Source of the DNA: Nocardiopsis quinghaiensis
GTDB taxonomy: Bacteria > Actinomycetota > Actinomycetes > Streptosporangiales > Streptosporangiaceae
Direction: 5' to 3'
Length of the DNA stretch: 64,000 nt
Assembly (NCBI RefSeq): GCF_008638365.1
Contig: NZ_ML703339.1
Coordinates: 1 to 64,000 of the forward strand
Part shown: piece by piece, positions 25,281 through 34,251 of the stretch
How positions within the stretch are numbered: the first letter of the stretch is position 1
How the letters are laid out: every line of letters starts with the position of its first letter
The notes under the pieces: model-generated
Told to the model about the DNA's origin: nothing
The model's input: only the letters and a program-made list of their open reading frames with translations
The model's database searches: none
Made by a program: the position numbers and the translations under genes

Positions 25281-26342
25281 ATGTCCCCGAGACCCGACGG
25301 CCACCGGCCGGACACCCTCGTCCTGGGCGCGAACGGATTCATCGGCCGCTGGCTCACGGCCGAGCTGCTCGGCTCGGGCAGGAGCGTCGCGGTCGGCACC
25401 CGGAGCGCTTCCAGCGCGCGGGAACTGCTCGACTGGCTGCACGGACACGCCGTCCCCACCGACCGGCTCCTCCCCGTCCACGCCGACATCACCCTTCCCG
25501 GACTCGGCCTCGACGACGCCACCGCCCAGGCGCTGGCCGACGTCCGGGACGTGTACAACTGCGCGGCGCTTTTCCGCTTCGGCCTCACCCGGGGCGAGGC
25601 CGGGGCCGCCAACGTCGACGGTGCGCTGAACGCCCTCCGTTGGGCCGCGGGGCGCGAACGTCTGCGGCGCGCCGTCCACATCAGCGGTTACCGGGTGGCC
25701 GGGGTGCCCGGCTCCGCCACGGGAACCGGAGGCGAGGACATCGGGCGCGCGTACCGCGAGCACGGGCCCTACGAGGCGTCCAAACGCGAGGGCCACGAGG
25801 CCGTGCGTGCCCTCGCGGAGCGGGAGGGGATCGCGCTGAGCATCGTCAGTCCCGGATCGGTGATCGGCGACTCGACCACGGGGGAGGCCGGTCAGTACAT
25901 CGGACTGGCCGAGAGCGTCGAGGATCTGTGGCGGGGCCGCCTGCCCGCGCTGCCGGGGAGCGCCGCGACCTTCGTTCCCGTGGTGACCGTCGACCACCTC
26001 GCCCGCTTCCTCGCCGCGGTCCCCGAGCACGACACCGGTGGTCCGAGTGCGCACTGGGTGCTCGACGACCGCACCCCCCACCTGCACGCGCTCCTCCGGG
26101 GCCTGGCCGACCACCTCGGTGTACGCGCCCCCCGCGTGGCCGTGCCCCTCTGGCTGCTGCGCCGGCTGCCCCGCGCGCTGACGGGGGTCGAGCCCGAGAC
26201 CCTGTCGTTCCTGAGCGAGGACCGCTACGACACCGCGTCCGCCGACACCCTCGCCCGGGCGGCGGGGCTGGAGCACCCCCCGGTGTGGCCGGCCCTGACC
26301 CGCTGGGCCGACCGCCTGGTCGCCGACCGCTTCGGCGCCTGA
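25281..26342 (+). CDS. Extended-SDR NAD-dependent epimerase/dehydratase-like protein
   Basis: A 353-residue protein with Rossmann start TLVLGANGFIGRWLTAELL, then VYNCAALFRFG, VHISGYRVAG (catalytic Ser region) and the YEASKREGHE Y-x3-K pair. GPYEASK and SPGSVIGDS are typical of atypical SDRs acting on dihydroflavonol-like, steroid or hydroxyketone substrates. It is predicted to be inducible through the TetR repressor just upstream; AGGAG precedes the ATG. It ends three bases from the convergent HhH gene. Confidence 0.85.
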   Translation: MSPRPDGHRPDTLVLGANGFIGRWLTAELLGSGRSVAVGTRSASSARELLDWLHGHAVPTDRLLPVHADITLPGLGLDDATAQALADVRDVYNCAALFRFGLTRGEAGAANVDGALNALRWAAGRERLRRAVHISGYRVAGVPGSATGTGGEDIGRAYREHGPYEASKREGHEAVRALAEREGIALSIVSPGSVIGDSTTGEAGQYIGLAESVEDLWRGRLPALPGSAATFVPVVTVDHLARFLAAVPEHDTGGPSAHWVLDDRTPHLHALLRGLADHLGVRAPRVAVPLWLLRRLPRALTGVEPETLSFLSEDRYDTASADTLARAAGLEHPPVWPALTRWADRLVADRFGA

Positions 26343-26344
26343 CC

Positions 26345-26992
26345 TCACCCCGCCTTCCCGCGGACCCGGCCAGCGAGGTCGTCGTCGCGCGCGACGCGGG
26401 CGAGCCCTGCGGCCAGGGGCGCGATGTCGTCCCCCTCCACGAGCTCGGCGAGCTTGTCCCCGTCCCCGGGCAGGCCGACCTTCCCGGCGCCGGCCAGGAC
26501 GAGCCCGTCGGTGTAGGGCCGCAGCCAGGGCCACACCGCCTGCGCCTCGCGGCAGAAGATCGCGGCGCCCGTCGGTCCGATTCCGGGGAACTCCCCCAGT
26601 CCGGACTCCAGACGCCCGGCCTGCTGCTCGGAGCGCTCCCCGAGCCCGCGCAGGTCTCCCCCGTACTCCTCGCGCACCCGGTCGGCGCACTCGCCGAGCC
26701 TGGTGGCGGTGCTCTCGTCGTAGCGGACGTAGTGCCCCCGGCCCAGCGCGTCCACACGGTCCTGCCAGCTCAGCCCGGCCATCCCGTCGGGGGTCGTGCC
26801 GCCCGCCCCGTTGAGCTCGCGGGCGGCGGCGATCGCGATCCCGGCCGAGATGCGCGCGGACATCAGGTTCACCAGTACCAGCAGCTGCCACAGCGCGGCG
26901 GGTTTGTCCGCCATCCTGATCCCGGCCTCGGCGGCGAGGGTCGTCCCCGCCTCGTCCACCACCGCGCGGGCGATATCGGCGTGCTTGACCAT
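26345..26992 (-). CDS. Endonuclease III-like HhH protein, probably non-catalytic
   Basis: A 215-residue helical protein with a helix-hairpin-helix around FPGIGPTGAAIFCREAQAVWPW, as in the HhH-GPD superfamily. The C-terminal Fe-S cysteine cluster of endonuclease III is missing and the catalytic Lys/Asp arrangement is not clear, so it may bind DNA without glycosylase action. The start at 26992 follows GGAGGGG at nine bases; the open frame upstream lacks homology. No link to neighbours is visible. Confidence 0.6.
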   Translation of the reverse strand: MVKHADIARAVVDEAGTTLAAEAGIRMADKPAALWQLLVLVNLMSARISAGIAIAAARELNGAGGTTPDGMAGLSWQDRVDALGRGHYVRYDESTATRLGECADRVREEYGGDLRGLGERSEQQAGRLESGLGEFPGIGPTGAAIFCREAQAVWPWLRPYTDGLVLAGAGKVGLPGDGDKLAELVEGDDIAPLAAGLARVARDDDLAGRVRGKAG

Positions 26993-27168
26993 CTCCCGGT
27001 CCCCTCCAGGCGTGATCGGCGCGTTCGTCACTGGTCTGGTACCCGTCCGACCGGCGCTGACGCGGTCGTCCACAGGGGCCTCCGCCGGCCTCCGGCACGT
27101 GAGAGCCCCGGAACACGGGTCCCCTCCCGGTTCCGGGGCTCTCCTCCGTACCGCCCGGCGCTCCCGGC

Positions 27169-27519
27169 TCAGGCGTGGCGCAATCCGTTGCTCCTCTGGG
27201 GCAGCGCGTCGCTGTGCTGTCCGACGCTGACCGGAACCGTGTGCCGCGCCCTCCCCCTGTCGATGCCGAGGAAGCGGTTGAGGTGGCCCCTCCTGCCCAC
27301 CACGAACCAGGCGATCGCCCCCAGCACCGGAAACCAGAGGACGAGGGCGACCCACAGCAGCTTGCCTCCCCCGGACGTGTCGCGGTCGGCCAGCGCCGAG
27401 AGGACCGCCGCGAGCACCAGCACCACCAGGGCCACGGCGGTGAGCAGCAGGACCAGTTCCGTGGTCCCGCCCATCCAGACGACCGCCGTCTCCGCACGGT
27501 CCGCAAGACTCGTGATCAT
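27169..27519 (-). CDS. PLDc_N-domain membrane protein
   Basis: A 116-residue protein with two helices: ELVLLLTAVALVVLVLAAVL and KLLWVALVLWFPVLGAIAWFVVG, followed by a polar basic tail. The second helix carries the W-x-hh-PhhGhhhWF pattern of the cardiolipin synthase N-terminal domain, as in the 80-residue paralogue at 16076-16318. GGGGGAAG precedes the ATG; a TTG five codons upstream is less likely. Confidence 0.75.
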   Translation of the reverse strand: MITSLADRAETAVVWMGGTTELVLLLTAVALVVLVLAAVLSALADRDTSGGGKLLWVALVLWFPVLGAIAWFVVGRRGHLNRFLGIDRGRARHTVPVSVGQHSDALPQRSNGLRHA

Positions 27520-27891
27520 ACTTCCCCCAAACAAGGCGTACCCATGTTATTACGCAGGGTAATTACCGGGGTATCCAGTCCCGCCTATTTCATGGTTTTC
27601 GGGCGTTTCCCTCAGCCTCCGACCGAGGTTCCGATTTGGTGGCGTACACCGCACGGGAGCACCTACTTTCGGGTAAGCCCCCCTACCAGGCCTTTTCGCT
27701 GCTTTACTGGGAACCATGGGCGAGCTTCGGCGATCTGGCAGGTTCACTCCCCTCCTCCCCACCGGAGACCCCACCGGCGACGGTGGCGGCACCGGCACCC
27801 GCGACCGCCAATCCGCGCGCACCATCACCCCCCGCGGGAAGCACAGAGGCCAACGGCGGACGGGAGGCACCGCGGCCGGGACCCTGTGACC
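27520..27891. other. Divergent control region, no gene seen
   Basis: A 372-bp gap between divergent genes. 27541-27610 is relatively A/T-rich, with an imperfect dyad TTATTAC-gcagg-GTAATTA, probably the promoter of the leftward membrane gene. The rest, before the GntR gene, is Pro-codon-like GC-rich sequence without supported function. Confidence 0.35.
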
Positions 27892-28635
27892 ATGGCCAGG
27901 CGACCCCGGTACCTCTGGCTGGCGGAACAGCTGCGCGAGCCGATCCTGAACGGGGAGATGCCGCCCGGTACGCGGCTCCCCTCCCGGACACGGCTGGCAC
28001 GCTCCTACCGCGTCAGCGAGCAGATCTCCCGCACCGCGCTCCGGCTCCTGGTCACCGAGGGCCTGGTGGAGTCCCGGCCCGGGTCCGGATACTTCGTGCG
28101 CACCGTCCCCGAGGTCTTCCGGATCTGCAGGACCGACTCCTCCTCCGGCTCCGGCCTGGGGCAGCTCAGCCGTGAGGAGATCGGCACCGAGCAGGAGCAG
28201 TGCTCCTCACCGCTGAGCTCACGGCTCCGGCTGCGCGAGGGCGATCCGGTGTACCGCACCACCTCGCGGGGGCTGTCCTCGCGGATGCCCATCACCCTGC
28301 ACCGGTCCTGGGAGCCCGCGGTCCTCACGGCGGGAACCCTGCGCGCCCCGTTCGACGGCGCGTCCGACGCCGGGCTGCTCGAACGGCTCAGCGCAGCGGG
28401 GTACCCCGTCGACCGTGTGACGGAGGAGGTGAGGGTGCGTGCCCTGCGCGACTCCGAGGCCTCCCTGCTCGGTTCGGCCCCCGGCATACCCGTGCTGGTG
28501 GTGGAGCGCACCCACTACAGCGGAAACCGGCCGGTGGAGACCTCCGACCTCATCGGGTCGGTCGAGCAGTGTCGACTCCTCTACAAACTGACGCTGGCCC
28601 GGCCCCGCCGCCCCGGCGACCCGCGGCGGTATTGA
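27892..28635 (+). CDS. GntR-family regulator, HutC-type
   Basis: A 247-residue regulator with an N-terminal winged helix (YLWLAEQLREPILNGEMPPGTRLPSRTRLARSYRVSEQ, then TALRLLVTEGLVESRPGSGYFV) and a C-terminal UTRA effector domain (LREGDPVYRTTSRGLSSRMPITLHRSWEP, later GIPVLVVERTHYSG). UTRA proteins sense sugars, amino acids or other small ligands; the target is not apparent. A GTG two codons upstream is an alternative start. It ends 36 bases before a strong bidirectional terminator. Confidence 0.88.
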   Translation: MARRPRYLWLAEQLREPILNGEMPPGTRLPSRTRLARSYRVSEQISRTALRLLVTEGLVESRPGSGYFVRTVPEVFRICRTDSSSGSGLGQLSREEIGTEQEQCSSPLSSRLRLREGDPVYRTTSRGLSSRMPITLHRSWEPAVLTAGTLRAPFDGASDAGLLERLSAAGYPVDRVTEEVRVRALRDSEASLLGSAPGIPVLVVERTHYSGNRPVETSDLIGSVEQCRLLYKLTLARPRRPGDPRRY

Positions 28636-28670
28636 CTCCGCACGAGCGGCGACCGGCCCCGGACGCGCGC

Positions 28671-28706
28671 GGGGGCGGTGACCGGTCAGAACCGGTCACC
28701 GCCCCC
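28671..28706. terminator. Bidirectional hairpin between GntR and asd
   Basis: Perfect 16-bp arms (28671-28686 and 28691-28706) around a CAGA tetraloop, between convergent stops. Confidence 0.85.
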
Positions 28707-28737
28707 GTCGTTCGCCCTGGGGCCCCTGGCCCGCGGA

Positions 28738-29799
28738 TCAGGCCTGGGTGAACTCCCGGGCCACGACCTCGGCGATCTGCGCGGTGTTCAGCGCGGCGCC
28801 CTTGCGCAGGTTGTCCCCGCACAGGAACAGGTCCAGCGACTTCGGGTCGTCCAGCGACTGACGGATGCGGCCGACCCAGGTCGGGTCGGTGCCCACGACG
28901 TCGGCCGGGGTCGGGAACTCCCCGTTGGCCGGGTCGTCCTGGACCACGACGCCCTCGGCGGAGCCGAGCAGCTTGCGGGCGGCGTCGCCGGTCACCTCGT
29001 CGGCGAAGGTCGCGTGCACGACCAGCGAGTGGGTGGTGACCACCGGGACTCGGACACAGGTGGCGGAGACGCGCAGGTCCGGCAGGCCCAGGATCTTGCG
29101 GGACTCGTTGCGGACCTTCAGCTCCTCCGAGGACCAGCCCTCGTCCTTGAGCGAGCCCGCCCACGGCACGACGTTGTAGGCCAGCGGCGCGGGGAACGGG
29201 CCCAGCTCGCCGACGGTGGCGCGGACGTCGCCCGCCTTCTCACCGAGGCTGCGGTCGGCACCGGCCTTGGCCATCTGGTCGCGCAGGGTGTCGATGCCCT
29301 CCTGGCCGGAGCCGGAGGCGGCCTGGTAGGAGGAGACCACGAGGTCGGTGAGGCCGTGGGCGCGGTGCAGGGCGCCGATCGCCACGATCATCGACAGGGT
29401 GGTGCAGTTGGGGTTGCTGATGATGCCGCGCGGGCGGTCGCGGACCTGGTCCGCGTTGACCTCGGGCACCACGAGCGGGACGTCGGGGTCCATGCGGAAC
29501 GCGCCGGAGTTGTCGACGGCGACCGCGCCGCGGGCGGCGGCGACCGGCGCCCACTCCTTGGACACCTCGTCGGGGACGTCGAACATGGCGACGTCCACGC
29601 CGTCGAAGACCTCGGGAGCCAGGGCCTGGACCACGACGTCCTCGCCGCGCACGCTCAGGACCTTGCCCGCGCTGCGCGGGGAGGCGACGAGGCGGATCTC
29701 GCCCCAGACGTTCTCACGCTGGGTCAGGATGTCCAGCATCACGGTGCCGACGGCGCCGGTGGCGCCGACGACGGCCAGGGTGGGAAGACGGTTACTCAT
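28738..29799 (-). CDS. asd: Aspartate-semialdehyde dehydrogenase
   Basis: A 353-residue enzyme that reduces aspartyl phosphate to aspartate semialdehyde for lysine, threonine, methionine and diaminopimelate synthesis. [18 protein letters not shown] is the NADP-binding loop, and the active-site Cys is in [24 protein letters not shown] and [16 protein letters not shown] are conserved. Its ATG overlaps the lysC stop by four bases (ATGA), so the two are co-translated. Confidence 0.95.
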   Translation of the reverse strand: MSNRLPTLAVVGATGAVGTVMLDILTQRENVWGEIRLVASPRSAGKVLSVRGEDVVVQALAPEVFDGVDVAMFDVPDEVSKEWAPVAAARGAVAVDNSGAFRMDPDVPLVVPEVNADQVRDRPRGIISNPNCTTLSMIVAIGALHRAHGLTDLVVSSYQAASGSGQEGIDTLRDQMAKAGADRSLGEKAGDVRATVGELGPFPAPLAYNVVPWAGSLKDEGWSSEELKVRNESRKILGLPDLRVSATCVRVPVVTTHSLVVHATFADEVTGDAARKLLGSAEGVVVQDDPANGEFPTPADVVGTDPTWVGRIRQSLDDPKSLDLFLCGDNLRKGAALNTAQIAEVVAREFTQA

Positions 29800-31067
29800 C
29801 GGCCGGTACCTCCGTACACGACAGCCTCGACCTGGTCGGCGTCGAGCTTGAACTCGCTGTGGGCGGCGCGAACGGCCGCGTCGATCTGGTCCTCCTCGAC
29901 GATCACCGAGATACGGATCTCCGAGGTGGAGATCATCTCGACGTTGGTGTCGGAGGAGGCGATGGAGTCGAAGAAGCGGGCGGTCACACCCGGGTAGGAG
30001 CGCATACCCGCACCGATCAGCGACACCTTGCCGATCTTGTCGTCATAGCGCAGGGACTCGAAACCGACCTTCTCCTGTACCTTCTTCAGCGCGGCGACCG
30101 CCTCCTTGCCGAAGTCCTTGGGGACCGTGAAGGAGATGTCGGTGCGCGAGGTGGAGACCGCCGACACGTTCTGCACGATCATGTCGATGTTGATCTCCGA
30201 GTCGGCCAGGGCCTGGAAGATCGTGGCGGCCTCACCGACCCTGTCGGGCACCCCGACGACGGTGATCTTGGCTTCGCTCCGGTCGTGTGAGACACCGGAG
30301 ATGATCGGCTGTTCCATGCCTTCGCTTTCCTCGACTGCTGGGACGACCCAGGTTCCGGGCTTCTGGCTGAAAGATGAGCGGACGTGCAGGGGGATGTTGT
30401 ACTGACGTGCGTACTCGACACAGCGCAGGTGCAGGATCTTGGTTCCGCACGCCGCCATCTCCAGCATCTCCTCGTAGGAGATCTGAGGAATGCGTTGCGC
30501 GTTCGGCACGATGCGCGGGTCGGCGGTGAACACACCGTCGACGTCGCTGTAGATCTCGCAGGCGTCGGCGTCCAGGGCGGCGGCCAGCGCCACCGCGGTG
30601 GTGTCCGAGCCGCCACGACCCAGGGTGGTGATGTCCTTGCTGTCCTGGGAGACACCCTGGAAACCGGCGACGATACAGATCGCCCCCTCGTCCACGGCCT
30701 CCCGGATGCGGCCCGGGGTCACGTCGATGATCTTGGCGTTGCCGTGCAGCGACGTGGTGATGACACCGGCCTGGGAGCCGGTGAAGGACCTGGCCTCGAA
30801 GCCCAGGTTCTCGATGGCCATGGCGACCACCGCCATGGACATGCGCTCACCTGCGGTGAGCAGCATGTCGAGTTCGCGCGCGGGCGGCAGCGGGGACACC
30901 TGCTCGGCGAGATCGATCAGTTCGTCGGTGGTGTCGCCCATGGCCGAGACCACGACGACGACGTCATATCCCGCCTTTTTCTGAGCGACGATCCGCTGGG
31001 CTACTCGCTTGATGGCTTCCGCGTCGGCCACGGAAGACCCACCGTACTTCTGCACGATTAGGGCCAC
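29796..31067 (-). CDS. lysC: Aspartate kinase
   Basis: A 423-residue enzyme that phosphorylates aspartate, the first step of the aspartate amino-acid family. [16 protein letters not shown], the [10 protein letters not shown] loop and [16 protein letters not shown] form the kinase domain. Two ACT domains follow from about residue 265 ([15 protein letters not shown], then [16 protein letters not shown]), which give feedback control by Lys/Thr in actinobacteria. GTG at 31067 is chosen because the family begins there and AGGAG lies nine bases upstream. An internal start near MEQPIISGV may give a separate beta subunit, as known in relatives. Confidence 0.95.
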   Translation of the reverse strand: MALIVQKYGGSSVADAEAIKRVAQRIVAQKKAGYDVVVVVSAMGDTTDELIDLAEQVSPLPPARELDMLLTAGERMSMAVVAMAIENLGFEARSFTGSQAGVITTSLHGNAKIIDVTPGRIREAVDEGAICIVAGFQGVSQDSKDITTLGRGGSDTTAVALAAALDADACEIYSDVDGVFTADPRIVPNAQRIPQISYEEMLEMAACGTKILHLRCVEYARQYNIPLHVRSSFSQKPGTWVVPAVEESEGMEQPIISGVSHDRSEAKITVVGVPDRVGEAATIFQALADSEINIDMIVQNVSAVSTSRTDISFTVPKDFGKEAVAALKKVQEKVGFESLRYDDKIGKVSLIGAGMRSYPGVTARFFDSIASSDTNVEMISTSEIRISVIVEEDQIDAAVRAAHSEFKLDADQVEAVVYGGTGR

Positions 31068-31246
31068 GATCGATGCTCCTGAGGAGTTGGGATCAAGACA
31101 ATGAAATGGAGTGTAGCCAGCGACGTCCTCGTCGACCCCGTCCGACCTGCGGCGGGAGGGCGTGGCGTCTTGACACACCAGCGCTCGGGCTTACCCGGTC
31201 AGACGGAGGTTACTCGCGTTTCGGCTACATTAAGGCTGAGTGTGAG

Positions 31247-31846
31247 CTAGAACTCCAGGCTGCGACGGCCCTCGAAGGCGCGTCCGAGGGTGACCTCGTC
31301 GGCGTACTCCAGGTCGCCGCCCACGGGCAGGCCACTGGCCAGACGGGTCACCTTCAACCCCATGGGTTTGACCAGCCGCGCCAGATAGGTCGCGGTGGCC
31401 TCCCCTTCGAGGTTGGGGTCCGTGGCCAGGATCAGCTCCGTCACGTGACCGTCGGCCAGACGGGTCATGAGCTCCTTGACGCGCAGGTCGTCGGGGCCCA
31501 CGCCCTCGATGGGGCTGATGGCGCCGCCCAGGACGTGGTAGCGGCCCCGGAACTCGCGGGTGCGCTCGATGGCGACGACGTCCTTGGACTCCTCGACCAC
31601 GCAGATGATCGCGGGGTCGCGGCGGGCGTCGCGACAGATGCGGCACTGGTCCTCTTCGGCGACGTTGCCGCAGACCTCGCAGAAACGCACCTTCTCCTTG
31701 ACCTCGACAAGCGCGTTGACGAGGCGTTTGACGTCCGCGTGCTCGGCGGACAGCAGGTGGAAGGCGATGCGCTGCGCGCTTTTCGGACCGACGCCGGGCA
31801 GCCGCCCGAGCTCGTCGATCAGATTCTGTACCGCGCCTTCGTACAT
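31247..31846 (-). CDS. recR: Recombination mediator RecR
   Basis: A 199-residue protein of normal RecR length. It has the N-terminal HhH ([17 protein letters not shown]), a four-Cys zinc finger ([16 protein letters not shown], residues 57-72), a Toprim domain ([14 protein letters not shown] to [16 protein letters not shown]) and a C-terminal Walker-B-like end. With RecF and RecO it loads RecA at gaps. It is downstream of the YbaB gene on the same strand, as in most bacteria. Confidence 0.96.
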   Translation of the reverse strand: MYEGAVQNLIDELGRLPGVGPKSAQRIAFHLLSAEHADVKRLVNALVEVKEKVRFCEVCGNVAEEDQCRICRDARRDPAIICVVEESKDVVAIERTREFRGRYHVLGGAISPIEGVGPDDLRVKELMTRLADGHVTELILATDPNLEGEATATYLARLVKPMGLKVTRLASGLPVGGDLEYADEVTLGRAFEGRRSLEF

Positions 31847-32042
31847 CGCCTACCCACCAGGTCGGACCGGATGCTTCGGGGCGGCCCGTCTCCCCTCTGC
31901 CCACCGTATCCGTAGCGACGACCTGCCGGGTACACGGAGGCCCTCACCTGCGCACGGGCGTGCGCGGGTGCCCGAGCAGGCGCGCGGAACGGTCCCGGGA
32001 GACCCTTTCCGCGGCTGTCGGCCCGGGCCCCGTGGACACGGC

Positions 32043-32411
32043 CTAAAGGCCGGGGAGGCCGGGCATGCCGGGCATGCCGGGCATCCCGCCGCCGCCCAGG
32101 CCCTCGGCGAGCGGCCCCATCTTCTCCTGCTGGAGCTGCTCCACCTGCGCCTCGGCGTCGCGGATGGCCGCCAGGACCAGGTCCGCGACGGTCTGGGCGC
32201 TCTCCTCCGCGTCGGCGGTGTCGATCGCCTGGGCGTCGACGGCGATGTCCTCGACCTGCCCGCGCCCACTCAGCTTGACCTTGACCAGGCCTCCGCCGGA
32301 GGTGCCCTCGACCTCGGCCTCCTCCAGTGCCTTCTGGGCCTCCTCGAGCTGCTGCTGCATCTGCTGGGCCTGCTGGAGCAGGGCCTGCATGTCCATTCCG
32401 CCAGGGTTCAC
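32043..32411 (-). CDS. YbaB/EbfC nucleoid-associated protein
   Basis: A 122-residue DNA-binding protein. Residues 5-100 match the YbaB fold with MQALLQQAQQMQQQLEEAQK and KVKLSGRGQVEDIAVD. The C-terminus is a Gly/Met/Pro repeat (GGMPGMPGMPGLPGL) longer than in enteric homologues and common in actinomycetes. GTG at 32411 follows GAGGAGACGGCC. The usual dnaX-ybaB-recR order is broken here by about 4 kb of other genes between dnaX and ybaB. Confidence 0.92.
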   Translation of the reverse strand: MNPGGMDMQALLQQAQQMQQQLEEAQKALEEAEVEGTSGGGLVKVKLSGRGQVEDIAVDAQAIDTADAEESAQTVADLVLAAIRDAEAQVEQLQQEKMGPLAEGLGGGGMPGMPGMPGLPGL

Positions 32412-32551
32412 GGCCGTCTCCTCGCCGCACTCTCAGTGCTGGGTCTCGCTGTCATGTCGCTGTTGCTGTGAGCGTAACCGGTCATCAGCGAACATGCGGG
32501 CGTCACCGGCGGCCCGGGCGAAGCCGGTCCGGGATCCGCCCGCCGGCGGGC

Positions 32552-32896
32552 TCAGGTGGCGTCCCCGATCACCGTGTCCAACGCGCTCCTGCTCCTCTCC
32601 AACCGGCAGATGGCGGCGTCGACCCGCGCGCGCTCGGCCCGGAGCCCGTCCAGCAGGTCGGGGGCGGGCTCGCCTCGCTCGTGGGCGTACATGCACGGCA
32701 TGAGCTCGCGCACGGTGTCGCTGTTGAGGCCCGCGGTGAACAGGCACTGGATGCGGTCGACCCGTTCGAGGGCGTCCGCACCGTACTCGCGGTGCCCGCC
32801 CGGGGTCCGGGTGGAGGCGAGCAGCCCCTGTTCCTCGTAGTAGCGCAGCGACCTGGGGCTGACCCCGGTCCGCCGCGACAGCTCACCGATACGCAC
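32552..32896 (-). CDS. MerR-family regulator
   Basis: A 114-residue regulator starting VRIGELSRRTGVSPRSLRYYEEQGLL, the canonical MerR helix-turn-helix and wing, followed by a dimerisation coiled coil (RVDAAICRLERSRSALDTV) without metal-binding Cys spacing. GTG at 32896 follows AGGAGG closely; ATG at 32920 is an alternative. It is divergent from the ene-reductase gene, and a MerR-type promoter lies between them, so it probably activates that gene in response to an electrophile. Confidence 0.88.
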   Translation of the reverse strand: MRIGELSRRTGVSPRSLRYYEEQGLLASTRTPGGHREYGADALERVDRIQCLFTAGLNSDTVRELMPCMYAHERGEPAPDLLDGLRAERARVDAAICRLERSRSALDTVIGDAT

Positions 32897-32926
32897 CGAT
32901 CCTCCTGTGATGTGCCGCACAAGGAC

Positions 32927-32958
32927 TTGAACCTGACATCCATGTCAGATTCTACGCT
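32927..32958 (+). promoter_or_regulatory. MerR-type promoter with 20-bp spacer and dyad
   Basis: TTGAAC (32927-32932, -35) and TACGCT (32953-32958, -10) are 20 bp apart, the long spacing typical of MerR-controlled promoters. The spacer holds the dyad CTGACAT-CC-ATGTCAG (32933-32948). Transcription would start near 32965, the A of the ene-reductase ATG, giving a leaderless mRNA. Confidence 0.7.
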
Positions 32959-32964
32959 CTTCCC

Positions 32965-34152
32965 ATGAACGAGACGGGCACGGCGGACACCGCCTTCCAC
33001 ACGACCGGAACGATCACCGACGACACCGTCGACTCCCTGCTCAGCGCGTACGAGCTTCCCGGACTCACCCTGCCCAACCGGGTGGTCATGGCACCCATGA
33101 CCCGCCTGCGCGCAGACCGCCGGTCGGTACCCCGGCCGGTGATGGCCGAGTACTACGCGCAACGCGCGGGAGCCGGACTGATCGTCTCCGAGGGCATCGC
33201 CCCGAGCATGGACGGACAGCAGTACCTCACCCAGCCCGGGCTGTTCACCGAGGAACAGGTGGAGGCCTGGCGCCGGGTCACCGACGCCGTGCACGACGCG
33301 GGCGGCCGCGTCTTCGCCCAGGTCATGCACGCCGGGCGCAACGGCCATCCGGCCAACCGGCCGGACGGCGGCGTCCCCCTGGCGCCCTCCGCGGTCCGCG
33401 CGCCCGGACCGCTGCACACGCCCGACGGCAAGGTGGACACCGTGGTCCCGCGCGCGATGACCGCCACCGAGGTGCGCCAGGCCGTCACCGACCACGCCGA
33501 GGCGGCGCGCGCCGCGATCCGTTCCGGCTTCGACGGGGTGGAGATCCACGGCGCCAACAGCTATCTGCCGCACCAGTTCCTCGCCGACAACACCAACCTG
33601 CGCGCGGACCGGTACGGCGGGGACGTGGTCGGGCGGATCCGGTTCGCCGTGGAGGCGGCCGAGGCGGTGGCCGACGCGGTCGGCGCGCACAGGGTGGGGT
33701 TGCGGATCGCTCCGGGAAACCCCGAGGGCGGGATGGTCGAGCGCGACCCGGCTCCCGTCTACCGGGAACTGCTGGCGGCCCTCGACCCGCTCGGGCTGGC
33801 GTACCTGCACGTCACGGACGACCCGGTGTATCCGGCGCTGGACGACCTGCGCCCGCGCTGGAGCGGGACCCTCGTGGGCAACACCGGCGAGCACGAGGAG
33901 ACCACCCCCGAGAGCGCCGCCCGTCTGAGGGGTGACGGGCGGGCCGACCTGGTCTCGGTCGGGCGCCCCTACATCTCCAACCCCGACGCGGTCGAGAGGA
34001 TCGCCGCCGGGGTCCCGTGGGCACCGATCAGGGAGAAGAACTTCCACTACTCGTCCGGTCTGCGGGGATATGTGGACTACCCACGCCACGACACGGGAAC
34101 GACTCACTCGAACGGGACTCCCACCAGCAGCGAGAACGAAGGGTGCCCCTAG
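32965..34152 (+). CDS. Old-yellow-enzyme-family ene-reductase
   Basis: A 395-residue FMN-dependent alkene reductase (NemA/OYE type). PGLTLPNRVVMAPMTRLRAD opens the barrel; VFAQVMHAGRNGHP, FDGVEIHGANSYLPHQFL (substrate-binding His/Asn) and LRADRYGGDVVGRIRF follow, with the phosphate-binding end LVSVGRPYISNPD. It reduces activated double bonds such as enones or nitro-olefins with NADPH. No ribosome site precedes the ATG, which fits a leaderless transcript from the MerR promoter. The last 25 residues are polar and unconserved. Confidence 0.92.
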   Translation: MNETGTADTAFHTTGTITDDTVDSLLSAYELPGLTLPNRVVMAPMTRLRADRRSVPRPVMAEYYAQRAGAGLIVSEGIAPSMDGQQYLTQPGLFTEEQVEAWRRVTDAVHDAGGRVFAQVMHAGRNGHPANRPDGGVPLAPSAVRAPGPLHTPDGKVDTVVPRAMTATEVRQAVTDHAEAARAAIRSGFDGVEIHGANSYLPHQFLADNTNLRADRYGGDVVGRIRFAVEAAEAVADAVGAHRVGLRIAPGNPEGGMVERDPAPVYRELLAALDPLGLAYLHVTDDPVYPALDDLRPRWSGTLVGNTGEHEETTPESAARLRGDGRADLVSVGRPYISNPDAVERIAAGVPWAPIREKNFHYSSGLRGYVDYPRHDTGTTHSNGTPTSSENEGCP

Positions 34153-34195
34153 CGTCACTCTCGGTTGAGAGGGTGCCTCGCGGGGCAGAAAAGTT

Positions 34196-34221
34196 CCGGT
34201 AGTGCTCTCGGGCACTACCGG
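34196..34221 (+). terminator. Hairpin after ene-reductase gene
   Basis: CCGGTAGTGC (34196-34205) and GCACTACCGG (34212-34221) form a perfect 10-bp stem with a 6-base loop, about 45 bases after the stop. Confidence 0.65.
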
Positions 34222-34251
34222 TACCACTGAAAGCCACGGGGGACTGAGGAC

